A stretch of DNA of 64,000 nt from Dendrocalamus latiflorus (taxonomy: Eukaryota > Streptophyta > Magnoliopsida > Poales > Poaceae). Position numbers and translations under genes: made by a program. Where the stretch lies: contig CM029669.1 of assembly GCA_017311315.1 (NCBI GenBank), positions 10,317,698-10,381,697 on the forward strand, written 5' to 3'. This document shows, one piece after another, positions 43,540 through 53,021 of the stretch (position 1 is its first letter; every line of letters begins with the position of its first letter). Under the pieces are notes generated by a model. It had not been told where the DNA came from. It was given only the letters and a program-made list of their open reading frames with translations, and ran no database searches.

Positions 43540-46500
43540 TGTCGGGCCCCCGGATTACCAAACCCGGACCCTCTGTGTATTACAGCACTAGTCCCAGATC
43601 AAAGCTAGTGCACACAGTTAAACAGAATGGGAAACATCACCATCAACGATTTTATTACAATAAATAAGAGTACTGACCACAGGGTCTCATTATTACATTG
43701 GAGGTTTCAAGACCTCTCACAATCAAAACACAGCGGAAGCAGAGTGAAAACAAAGTAGACCCATCAAGATGCCACAGGCAGTTGACTGGGGAAGCGCGAC
43801 CTAGTCCTCCGGGAAGAATCCATCGCAGCCACAAGCGAAACAGTAGTCGTAGTCACCTTCTTGAGCTTCAACTTCCTCTGAGATGTTATTTTTAAGTGTA
43901 GCATGTGAGTACATAAAGTACTCCGCAAGTCTTGAGAAAAATGCATAGATGCAAGGCTTAACAAAGGAGGGCCATATGGTTCTTTTGCACAAAGCAATAT
44001 TTGAAATCTCACTTACTACTAGTTATTTTCGAAGGCAACAATTAATGAAGTAAATGTTTTTACCGAATTAACTTTCTAGTGAAGGTTCCAACTACCAGCA
44101 CTAACTAACCAATTACCATTGGTCAAGTTTTGAACTGCGGGTTCCATCCACCCTCTCTGGCTCCATCCGCCAGGATTCCCTTCCGAGAGTTCCCTCCACC
44201 CTCGGAATACAAAACTTTTGATTTTAAAACCAAAGCCAGAAATCTACCATGTGAATGCATTCCTTGCCCGCCCTTGACCGTGGGCACGGCTATTCGAATA
44301 GTTTTACACTCTGCAGAGGTTGTACAACTTTACCCACAAGAGATAAATTATCCTAAAAGTCAACACGCTTCCTTTGGCATGAGACCCAGATAAAATACCA
44401 CAAAGCCTTTACCTTACTCTAATCTAGCTAGATACCACCCGCTGAGGTTTCACCGCAGAAGGGTTAAATCCGCCCAATCTGAAGCCCCCTCTTGCGCCAT
44501 ATGAGTACAGTAAATCCCTGTCCCTCACTGTGAATAACCAGTCCATCCCTGGCATCCACTTTCCACTGGTGGCACCTATACTAGACTATCATAAGTTAGT
44601 CAGCTAGGTCGTACCCATATAGACTTGTGGTTGTACGGTTAATGCTCAGTTTGGACAAACACAAGCGTCGGTCCTTAATTGACTAGGGTGGAACATACAC
44701 TTAACAAGTTCTCGTGCTTACTGCACCAACCCAAACAGCCATCCACCCTAATCTAAACCAACTTTCACATTTTTATTTTATTTTAAAAATCACAGTGACA
44801 ACTCCAATTGCCACTTCACTTTCAAACACAAGGGTTCAATAATAAATCATAATTTCCCATTTTCAAGATTTTCCAAAGTTATTAGATAGCAAGACTAAGC
44901 ATTAACCTACCATTCTAATATTCACAAAGATTAATAGTAATCTCATTATTGAGACAAAGGAAGTTCTAGGGTGACAAGGTACATGGCAATCAAAGTCAAA
45001 TGAGGGCATAACAAAGTTGGAATAACTAATTCCTAAAGATTTGAACTAGAGATTTTATGTAAATAGCAATGCACATAATTTAAAATATTTTAAAACATTT
45101 CAAAAGCATAGGTTCAAGATGATCAAAGGAGACTTGCCTTCTTGCAGGGTTTCTGGGTCTTCTTGCTGCTGTGAAGAGGGATCGTCGACAACGTTGGAAT
45201 CTACGCGAGGAAAGACGAAGCAACAAAACAAATAAATACAAACGAAAATTCAAATAAAATCCAAAAATTCAACAGAGGCCATAGCTGGATAGATTATGAT
45301 TTTAGATGAATTTAGAAATTTGAATGGCTGGATTTGGAGCTAAAATGAGAAAGTTATGCTCATTTGAAAATCTCAGATTTGAATAAATCGAGAAATTCGG
45401 AAATTTCTGACAGGTGGGACCCACTGGAGAATTAAATTTTAATTTCTATTTTTATTTTGAGAGACTGACAGGTGGGGCCCACTGAACAGTAACCACTGGC
45501 GGTCACTGACATGTGGGACCCACTGGACAGTGAGCCCACGGCTCAGCCTCTGACACATGGGACCCACTGGACTCCGGGCCCACTTGTCAGAGATAGCACA
45601 GAGAGGTGGGGCCCAGGCGGCAGTGGCCAGCGCAGACCGGCGACCGCTGACGGGTGGGACCCACTTGTCAGCCCGAAAAATAAACGAAAAACTCAACCTC
45701 CGCGCGCGGAACCGAGGGCTCGAACGCGCGCCGAGGGAGTCGGGGGAGGGGAGAGCGAGCGGTGATAGCCAAGTGAGCGGGGAGGCTTTGCCTACCCATA
45801 TAGGGCAATCAAACCTTTTGAGTTACCTGCCAGAGGGGAGGCCGGGGAAGGTGACCGGAGGCAGGGTCGTCGGCGGTGAGGGAGGGTCGGAGGGGTTCGG
45901 GTGACGCGTGAAATGCAATCCTTGAGCGAAGGGGGTTCGGTTGGAGGGGTCGACGAGGTGCGGCGACGAGCGGAGAAGGCCGGCGACGAGGAGGTGGCGG
46001 AGCTGGCTCGGGTCCTCCGGCGCGACGGCGCTCCGGCGGCGGGGAGGGGCGGCTGAGGTGTCGGGGAGGTTCGCCCGGGCGCGAGGAAGCTCGAGGTGGT
46101 GACGGCGGGCTCCGGAGACGACCGAGGCGGCGGCGAAGGCTCGCCGGAGTACCTACCGTGGGCGCACGGGAAACTCGCGGTGCGACGGCGCTCGGGGCTT
46201 AGGGTGAGAGGTGGAGTGCTCTGGGAGGTGGTGCGGGAGGAGGCGGAGCCGAGGGAGCTATTTATAGGGGCGGAGGAAAGGACACGGGCGCGCAATTGCT
46301 CGCCGGTGTGTCGGCCGGAAAAAGGAAGGAAAGGGGAGAAACGGGAAAGAGGGGGCGCCGATGGAAGGGGAGCCCGGGAGATCGGGGATTCGGTCGCGGC
46401 GGCGTCCGGGACTTCCAAAACCGAGGGGGGCCGGGTAAGGCAAGGCGGGATCCGGCGCGGTCTCGGTCGGCCGGCGAAAAAGGAAAGAGGGGGAAGGAAA

Positions 46501-47144
46501 AGGAAGGCGCCGGCTCCGCGGGGACGACGGATCCGACAGGTGGGCCCCGCGTGCAGTGAGAGAGAGGAGAGAGCGGGCGGGCGGTGCGGATGGCTGCCAC
46601 GCGGCTCGGGGAAAAGATCGGGCGGTGGATTGAGGCCGGGCGCGAAGACGCGGCTCCTCCGAGCCGTCCATGCGTCGGGCGAGGAGGAGGGGAAGGCGGG
46701 GCCGCCGGCTGACGGGCCGGGCCCGCTGGACAGCGAGGGGGAGGGAGGTGCGGCCGGGATCAGGCCGAGCGGCGACGTGGGCGGATCTGGGCCGTCCACG
46801 CGTCGGCTGGAGGAAAAAGGGAGGGATTTTATTTTCAGAATTTGATTTTGATTTTCAGAAAAGGCTAGAAAATTATTTAGGCCTCAGAAAAATAAGAAAA
46901 TACCTCCAAAAATTCCAGAAAAATTCACAGAAGCTCCTGGAGATATTTTGGATTTAATACAATTATTTTCAACTACTGTTGATATTTAATTTTCATATTT
47001 TGAATTACTTTTTAAACTCTAAAAATAGTTTTTTAAATTCCAGAAAATCCAGAAAGGCAAATAAAAGCCAAGTAAAATCCAATTACCTTAAAATAATTAA
47101 TTTGAATTTGAATTTTTCAAAAAGCCAAATTTTGGGATGTGACA
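43540..47144 (-). repeat. 3' LTR of the gypsy element (3605 bp)
   Basis: On the minus strand it starts TGTCACATCCCAAAATTTGG (47144) and ends GGGGGCCCGACA (43540). The TATA box CTATAAATAG lies at 46267-46258. 45680-46800 is a GC-rich island whose long frames on both strands are not genes. 45410-45675 repeats a GTGGGNCCCAC word about six times. A polypurine tract CTAAGGGGGGTAGG precedes it at about 47159-47146. Confidence 0.9.
46258..46267 (-). promoter_or_regulatory. TATA box, gypsy 3' LTR
   Basis: Minus-strand CTATAAATAG in a GC-rich setting, ~880 bp from the LTR start. Confidence 0.65.
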
Positions 47145-47156
47145 AACCTACCCCCC

Positions 47157-48944
47157 TTAGAAAGAATCTCGACCCCGAGATTCGGATGGACTGGGAAAAA
47201 GATCGGGGAACTCTTCTCTTAGATCCTCTTCACGCTCCCAAGTTGCTTCCGATTCTGAATGGTTGCTCCACTGCACTTTACAGAACTTGATAACCTTGCT
47301 GCGCGTACGGCGCTCTGCTTCCTCCAATATCTTGACTGGATATTCTGGATAGGTGAGGTCCTCCTTTACATTTATTTCATCTAGAGGCATCTGCTCTTCT
47401 GGAACTCTAAGACACTTTCTTAGCTGAGACACATGGAAGACGTCATGCACCTTTGACAGCTGAGGTGGAAGCTCCAACTGGTAAGCAACTTCTCCTCGTT
47501 TCGCCACAACAGGAAAAGGTCCAATGAATCTGGGAGCTAGCTTTCCACTGACTCCAAAACGTCTCATTCCTTTGAGAGGTGACACCTTCAAATAAACATG
47601 ATCTCCAGGTACGAATTCTAAGCTTCTACGGCGATTGTCCGCATAGCTCTTCTGTCTGGTTTGTGCTGTTTTTAATCTGTCTTGGATTAGACGAACCTGT
47701 TCTTCTTCTTGCTTCAGCACATCTGGTCCAAACACTTGTCCTTCTCCTGTTTCCTTCCAATACAATGGAGTCCTACACTTCCTGCCGTATAGGGCTTCGA
47801 ACGGAGACATTTGCAAACTGGATTGATAACTATTGTTGTAGGAGAACTCTGCATAGGGCAAACTCTGATCCCAATTACTCTTGTTTGCCAGTACACAAGC
47901 TCTCAACATGTCTTCCAGGATTTGATTTACTCTTTCTGTTTGACCATCTGTCTGTGGATGATAAGCTGTACTGAAGTTTAAGTTTGTGCCCAAAAGTTCA
48001 TGTAGCTTTTGCCAAAATCTCGAAGTGAACTGGGTTCCTCGATCTGACACAATCTTCTTTGGAATCCCATGCAAGCACACAATTCTTGACATGTACAACT
48101 CTGCAAGTCTATCCCCGGAGTATGTGGTCTTTACTGGAATGAAATGGACGACTTTTGTCAAACGATCCACTATAACCCAAATTGAATCGTGCCCTGTTTT
48201 GGTTCTTGGTAATCCAGTTATAAAATCCATACCAATTTCTTCCCATTTCCACTCAGGGATCTGCAATGGCTGCAGAAGTCCAGCAGGTCTCTGGTGTTCA
48301 GCTTTAATCCGTTGGCATACATCGCACAAGGCTACGTATTCTGCAATTTCTCGTTTCATACTTGACCACCAATACCTCTCCTTGAGATCTTGGTACATCT
48401 TGGTACTCCCAGGATGAATTGAATATCCAGATTCATGGGCTTCCTTCAATATTAACTCCTTTACCTCTTTCTTTTCAGGTACAATAATTCTTTTCCCAAA
48501 CCAAAGGGTACCTTCTTCATCCTCTGAAAATCCCGAGGCTTTCCCTTTCTTCATATTATCCTTGATCTCCTGGACATACTTGTCCTCCTTTTGAACTGCT
48601 CTGATTTGATCTTCTAAGGTTGGTTGAACTTCCAAAGTGGCTAGAAATCCTTCCTCCACTACTTCTAGGTTGAGCCGTTGGAACTCTTCTTGAAGGGCAG
48701 GCATACTGTCCTTAATCCTCAGCTTGGCACAATAACTCTTTCTGCTCAAGGCATCTGCTACCACATTAGCCTTTCCTGGGTGATAATGTATTCCAATATC
48801 ATAATCCTTTATTAACTCAAGCCATCTCCTTTGCCTCATGTTGAGATCGGGTTGAGTGAATATATATTTCAAACTCTTGTGATCCGTGTAAATTTCACAA
48901 TGGTTACCAACCAAGTAATGCCTCCATATTTTCAGTGCATGCAC
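47157..48944 (-). CDS. Gypsy RNase H (rest), integrase and chromodomain
   Basis: Product: the second part of pol. The 595-codon frame starts within RNase H (YTDHKSLKYIFTQ, about residues 19-31). The integrase zinc finger follows, with HESGYSIHPGSTKMYQDL and CDVCQRIKAEH (about 172-218). The core has DFITGLPR, WVIVDRLTKVVHF, DRGTQFTSRFW and HPQTDGQTERVNQ, holding the D, D and E residues (about 237-345). After a GPY/F-type region (FIGPF) comes a C-terminal chromodomain (about 530-580: EEAERRTRSKVIKFCKVQW, SEATWE). Integrase joins the cDNA to the chromosome; the chromodomain is thought to steer it to heterochromatin. It should be continuous with the upstream frame but is separated by a one-base shift near 48975, so the given start codon is only the first Met. 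Confidence 0.85.
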   Translation of the reverse strand: MHALKIWRHYLVGNHCEIYTDHKSLKYIFTQPDLNMRQRRWLELIKDYDIGIHYHPGKANVVADALSRKSYCAKLRIKDSMPALQEEFQRLNLEVVEEGFLATLEVQPTLEDQIRAVQKEDKYVQEIKDNMKKGKASGFSEDEEGTLWFGKRIIVPEKKEVKELILKEAHESGYSIHPGSTKMYQDLKERYWWSSMKREIAEYVALCDVCQRIKAEHQRPAGLLQPLQIPEWKWEEIGMDFITGLPRTKTGHDSIWVIVDRLTKVVHFIPVKTTYSGDRLAELYMSRIVCLHGIPKKIVSDRGTQFTSRFWQKLHELLGTNLNFSTAYHPQTDGQTERVNQILEDMLRACVLANKSNWDQSLPYAEFSYNNSYQSSLQMSPFEALYGRKCRTPLYWKETGEGQVFGPDVLKQEEEQVRLIQDRLKTAQTRQKSYADNRRRSLEFVPGDHVYLKVSPLKGMRRFGVSGKLAPRFIGPFPVVAKRGEVAYQLELPPQLSKVHDVFHVSQLRKCLRVPEEQMPLDEINVKEDLTYPEYPVKILEEAERRTRSKVIKFCKVQWSNHSESEATWEREEDLREEFPDLFPSPSESRGRDSF

Positions 48945-48958
48945 TACGGCAGCGAGCT

Positions 48959-51631
48959 CTAAATCATGCGTGGGTAATTTCCTTCATGGGGTCGCAGCTG
49001 CCTTGAGGCATATGCTACTACCTTTCTTTCTTGCATCAGTACACAGCCTAGTCCCTGCCTTGACGCATCACAGAAGACTTCGAAATCCTTCCTAATGTCC
49101 GGAAGCGTCAACACTGGTGCAGAAGTTAACCTCTTCTTCAGCTCTTGGAAACTATCCTCGCATGGTTTACTCCATTCAAACTTCTTTTCCTTCTTCAGCA
49201 ACTGGGTGAGAGGTCTTGCAAGCTTGGAGAAACCTTCAATAAATCGACGATAGTAACCAGCCAATCCAAGAAAACTTCTGATCTCGGATACTGACTTTGG
49301 TTGTGTCCAATTGAGCACATCATTAACTTTCTCCGGGTCTACGGATACTCCTCCTGCCGAAATCACATGGCCCAAGAAAGCTACTTTCTTCAACCAAAAC
49401 TCACACTTACTGAACTTGGCATACAACTGATTTTCTCGGAGCTTTTCCAAAACTATCCTCAAATGTTCGGCATGTTCTTCCTCATTCTTGGAATATATCA
49501 AAATATCGTCGATGAATACAACCACAAACTTATCCAAATATTCCATGAACACCTTATTCATCAGATTCATGAAGTATGCTGGGGCATTGGTTAGACCGAA
49601 AGACATCACTGTATACTCATACAATCCATAACGGGTGGCAAATGCGGTCTTGGGTATGTCCTCTGGTCTTAACTTCAATTGGTGATATCCTGATCGAAGG
49701 TCAATCTTAGAGAATACACATGATCCTTTCAACTGATCAAACAGATCATCTATTCTGGGTAAAGGGTACTTGTTCTTAATAGTCACATCATTCAATGATC
49801 GATAGTCCACACACATGCGAAGACTACCATCTTTCTTCTTTACTAGCAGTACTGGTGCTCCCCAAGGTGACGAGCTTGGCCTTACAAATCCTTTATCCTG
49901 TAGCTCTTCAATTTGTTTCTTAACTTCCGCCAAATCATTTGCAAACATCCGATAAGGTCTCTTGGAAATTGGAGCTGTTCCAGGTACTAGGTTGATGACA
50001 AATTCTACTTCCCTGTCTGGCGGCATTCCAGGCAAATCTTCAGGGAATACATCTGGGTACTCACTCACTATAGGTACTTTTTCCAGAGTCACTCCCTTTA
50101 CGCTGTTCAAACTACACCTGCTCTGGGTAAGGGAGTTTGAATTATACCTTACTTGAATCCCATCAGAGTTAGTGATTGTAACAGCTCGGTCAGCACAATC
50201 TATCTGTCCTTTATACTTGGTTAACCAATCCATTCCAAGTATTACATCTAAACCCTTGGAGTCTATTATAATAAGATTCGCTAAGAACTTAACTCCATTT
50301 ATATCCACAGTTGCGTCAAGGCAAACTGTGTTAGTCCTCATTTCCTTTCCAGGGGACTGGACTAGCATGGGGTTCTGTAGTTTACTCACATCCCAATTAT
50401 ACCTTTCCACCACATCTTTTGACACAAAAGAATGCGAAGCTCCAGAATCAAATAATGCTGATGCAATTACTAAGTTGACAAGAAACTTACCCAGAACTAC
50501 GTCGGGTGCATCCTGGGCTACTTCCGCGGTCACATGGTTGAGATGCCCTCTGCTCACCACTTGTGGAGTCCTTGGGGTCTGTGGTGCCCCACGGCCTTGA
50601 CCTGCAGTCGGAGCTCTTGCTGGTGTAGTCCCCAGATTGAAACGAACTGGAGTCATTGCTGGGCGTTTCTGGGGACAGTTGCTGGCATAGTGCCCCATGT
50701 TCTTGCAGTTAAAGCACTGCACTCCTGCTACTGAAGTCTTGTTCTGCGGGGGTTGGCCACCATTGTTTGCCCGGGGAGTTTGTGGATTTGGGCGGGGTCC
50801 TGAAAAGGGAGTCCTCGGCACGCTTGACTCTGAGAGCTTGTGATAGTGAGGTGCGTTGGGGCGGAATCGAGAGCTGCTTGCTCCTTGCTGTGCTTGAAAC
50901 TTCCTCTTCCGATTTTCGTACAGCTGGCGCTGAGCATCTTCTTGGACAAAGGCCTTGTTCACTAGGTGCTGGAAGGTTGGGAAGTCATTGGATACCAGCT
51001 GCACCTTAAGGTTGGGGTCAAGTCCCTGCGTGAACCTCCAAATCTTGGTCGCATCCGATGTGACCTCTTCAGATGCATACCTGGACAGTTGGGTGAACTT
51101 GTTTAGGTATTCGGAAACACTGAGGTTTCCCTGATGTAGTTGGTAGAATTCTCTCTTCTTCATTTCCATTATTCCCGTAGGAATATGGGCAGTGCGGAAA
51201 GCTTCGACAAACTCCTCCCAAGTGATGGCTTGTGCATTTTGATGGGCGGCGCGATAGTTTTCCCACCAGTTGGCAGCCATTCCCTTGAGCTGGTGAGCAG
51301 CATACATCACCTTTTCATTATCGTTGCACTGAGCTAGGACCAATTTTCTTTCCACATCCTTGATCCAATCATCTGCCTCCAGGGGATCCACTGATCCAGC
51401 AAAAGTGGGAGGCCTTGTCCGCATGAATTCTCCCGACTTAGACTGAGGTGCCTGGTTGGGTGCATGCTGGGCTGGCTGCACTTGGTTCTGGGCGAGAGCT
51501 TGAAGTAACTGCAGCTGCATAGCCATCATTTGCTCCAAGTTGGGGGCCTGAGCGGGAGGTGGTGGAATGTTGTCTTCTGGCTGATTGTTGGCGTCACGGC
51601 TGCTGCCAGGGTTGCTCCTCGTGTTCACCAT
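48959..51631 (-). CDS. Gypsy gag, protease, RT and start of RNase H
   Basis: 890 codons from ATG 51631. gag (1-330) contains the Retrotrans_gag block (WENYRAAHQN...FRTAHIP) and a CCHC knuckle CFNCKNMGHYASNC near residue 305. The protease has FDSGASHSF near 394. RT spans about 555-740 with MCVDYRSLN, YPLPRIDDLF and the catalytic IDD in VVFIDDILIYS (about 705). RNase H begins near 830 (FEVFCDASRQGLG). gag and pol are one frame, as in many chromoviruses. The frame runs into a stop at 48959-48961 where homology shifts by one base. Apart from this the coding sequence is undamaged, in line with near-identical LTRs. No other stop in gag-RT is visible. Confidence 0.9.
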   Translation of the reverse strand: MVNTRSNPGSSRDANNQPEDNIPPPPAQAPNLEQMMAMQLQLLQALAQNQVQPAQHAPNQAPQSKSGEFMRTRPPTFAGSVDPLEADDWIKDVERKLVLAQCNDNEKVMYAAHQLKGMAANWWENYRAAHQNAQAITWEEFVEAFRTAHIPTGIMEMKKREFYQLHQGNLSVSEYLNKFTQLSRYASEEVTSDATKIWRFTQGLDPNLKVQLVSNDFPTFQHLVNKAFVQEDAQRQLYENRKRKFQAQQGASSSRFRPNAPHYHKLSESSVPRTPFSGPRPNPQTPRANNGGQPPQNKTSVAGVQCFNCKNMGHYASNCPQKRPAMTPVRFNLGTTPARAPTAGQGRGAPQTPRTPQVVSRGHLNHVTAEVAQDAPDVVLGKFLVNLVIASALFDSGASHSFVSKDVVERYNWDVSKLQNPMLVQSPGKEMRTNTVCLDATVDINGVKFLANLIIIDSKGLDVILGMDWLTKYKGQIDCADRAVTITNSDGIQVRYNSNSLTQSRCSLNSVKGVTLEKVPIVSEYPDVFPEDLPGMPPDREVEFVINLVPGTAPISKRPYRMFANDLAEVKKQIEELQDKGFVRPSSSPWGAPVLLVKKKDGSLRMCVDYRSLNDVTIKNKYPLPRIDDLFDQLKGSCVFSKIDLRSGYHQLKLRPEDIPKTAFATRYGLYEYTVMSFGLTNAPAYFMNLMNKVFMEYLDKFVVVFIDDILIYSKNEEEHAEHLRIVLEKLRENQLYAKFSKCEFWLKKVAFLGHVISAGGVSVDPEKVNDVLNWTQPKSVSEIRSFLGLAGYYRRFIEGFSKLARPLTQLLKKEKKFEWSKPCEDSFQELKKRLTSAPVLTLPDIRKDFEVFCDASRQGLGCVLMQERKVVAYASRQLRPHEGNYPRMI

Positions 51632-51897
51632 CTGAAGCGGTTTAGGTTAGCAGAAGGTAAGAGGGAATTAGCAAAGGTAAGAGATTAGGGGAACTAAATC
51701 ACATCCCAAGCCAACACACAAGAAAGAACTAGCAACCACTTAGGGGAAAACTTTTATTAAAATCAAGATAACTCCAAGGATGGCTGCACCACAAGTGCAC
51801 ATAGGCCTGGTACAGTCCATCTAGCACACCAAAACATAACAATAAGCGTTCTAAGGACGCGGACATTTTATTTGGGTACTACTGACTCAAAAGACTA

Positions 51898-52815
51898 CTA
51901 ATCCTCTCCAAAGACGCGCTCCTCAGGGTCTTCTTCCGGGTCCTCTTCTGGATCCTCCTCCGGGTCTTCCTGGCGCTCTCTCACGTGGTGACGTGAACAG
52001 TCACACTCGGCTGAGGCACGATTACGACTGGAGGCAGTCGACCGAGAACGCGAAGGAGAAGGCTTGCGCTTCTTGAGAGTGATGACAGGTGGCGGACTGG
52101 GGCGTCGCACCTTCTTGCGTGCGGTAAGTCTGATGTGGAGTCCTGAAAGTCGAGCTGGTGCCGGGTTGTTGGGGATGACAGCTGGTACTGGGGAAGACGG
52201 CGTGTAATCAACTATGGGTGAAGACGGCGCGTAGTCGGCTGCGGCCCGGAGACGTCCCAACTCAAACTCAGCTGCCTGGCTCTGGAGAAGCTGTGCGCGA
52301 AGCGTGTCTGAATGCTGGTAGCTGGAAGTGAGAAGCATCCGAAGTTGTCCAATCTCCTCCTGAGCTCTAGCATAAGTGACTGCCATCGCCTGGGTGAGCT
52401 GCACCTGATGTGATAGTCGAGGATCGTCAGCTGGAATATCAAAGGGATCTGGATACCTCTGTCCTACCCTGGGGTTGATGAAGAAGCAAAAAGGGGACTG
52501 ATGTACAGCATCCTTGTGCAGGTGGCACAACTCGTCAATGGCGAGGCGTGCTGCGTCCTGGACAGCGTCAAAACAGCGGGACCGAGGGTGCTTGATGGGG
52601 TAGGTGTGGGACTTGAATTCCTCTTCCCGTGCAAACAGGAATACCTCCATCGTCCAAGAGTCTCGATCCAGGATCCGCGTCTTCCGACCCCTGAAGATGG
52701 GCGGCTGACGGTACTCCAAACACTGCATCAGCTGCCGGAGAAGGCTAGCGAATGCTCCAGCATCCTCTCCATGTGAGTAGTAGTCCCACGGGGCAGCGGA
52801 GGATGAACCAGCCAT
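51898..52815 (-). CDS. ORF0 of the gypsy element, unknown function
   Basis: 305 codons between the primer site and gag, same strand, 266 bp before the gag ATG. The start MAGSSSAAPWDYY lies about 190 nt after the primer site. The N-terminal half looks globular (W-, C- and F-containing; FFINPRVGQRYPDPF). Then comes a coiled-coil-like stretch (about 140-195; AQEEIGQLRMLL), a Ser/Pro linker, a basic nuclear-signal-like segment (RKKVRRPSPPPVITLKKRK), a Ser/Arg-rich part, and an acidic tail of four DPEE repeats. I recognise no domain. It could bind RNA or chromatin or help gag assembly, but no sequence evidence decides this. The intact frame in a young element argues it is functional. Confidence 0.75.
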   Translation of the reverse strand: MAGSSSAAPWDYYSHGEDAGAFASLLRQLMQCLEYRQPPIFRGRKTRILDRDSWTMEVFLFAREEEFKSHTYPIKHPRSRCFDAVQDAARLAIDELCHLHKDAVHQSPFCFFINPRVGQRYPDPFDIPADDPRLSHQVQLTQAMAVTYARAQEEIGQLRMLLTSSYQHSDTLRAQLLQSQAAEFELGRLRAAADYAPSSPIVDYTPSSPVPAVIPNNPAPARLSGLHIRLTARKKVRRPSPPPVITLKKRKPSPSRSRSTASSRNRASAECDCSRHHVRERQEDPEEDPEEDPEEDPEERVFGED

Positions 52816-53004
52816 CTACAAAGTTGAGTGAAAGAAAAGATTAGTAAAAGTTTTAACAAATGGAGTTGGAGACAAGAACGAGATTCTAAGTAGGAAGAGA
52901 GTAGAAGCAAAGAAGCTTACACATTTTTTTAATATACTCTTTTTATAAATATAAGTCCTTATGGTTTGCCATTCCTAATCTAGGTCACGTCCTACAGTCA
53001 AATT

Positions 53005-53017
53005 GGCTCTGATACCA
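53005..53017 (-). promoter_or_regulatory. Primer-binding site of the gypsy element
   Basis: The minus strand reads TGGTATCAGAGCC a few bases after the 5' LTR end. It is complementary to the 3' end of initiator Met-tRNA and primes minus-strand cDNA. Confidence 0.85.
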
Positions 53018-53021
53018 TCTC

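Noticed and set aside
45792..46845. Long overlapping frames (335 codons minus, 249 codons plus) in the gypsy LTR, repeated at 55305-56319
   Set aside because: They follow from very high GC with few stop codons, overlap on both strands, are Pro/Arg/Gly low complexity, and span the LTR promoter.
48959..48980. Programmed -1 frameshift in the gypsy pol
   Set aside because: It lies inside RNase H, far from any gag-pol boundary, with no slippery heptamer; an indel or sequence error is simpler.
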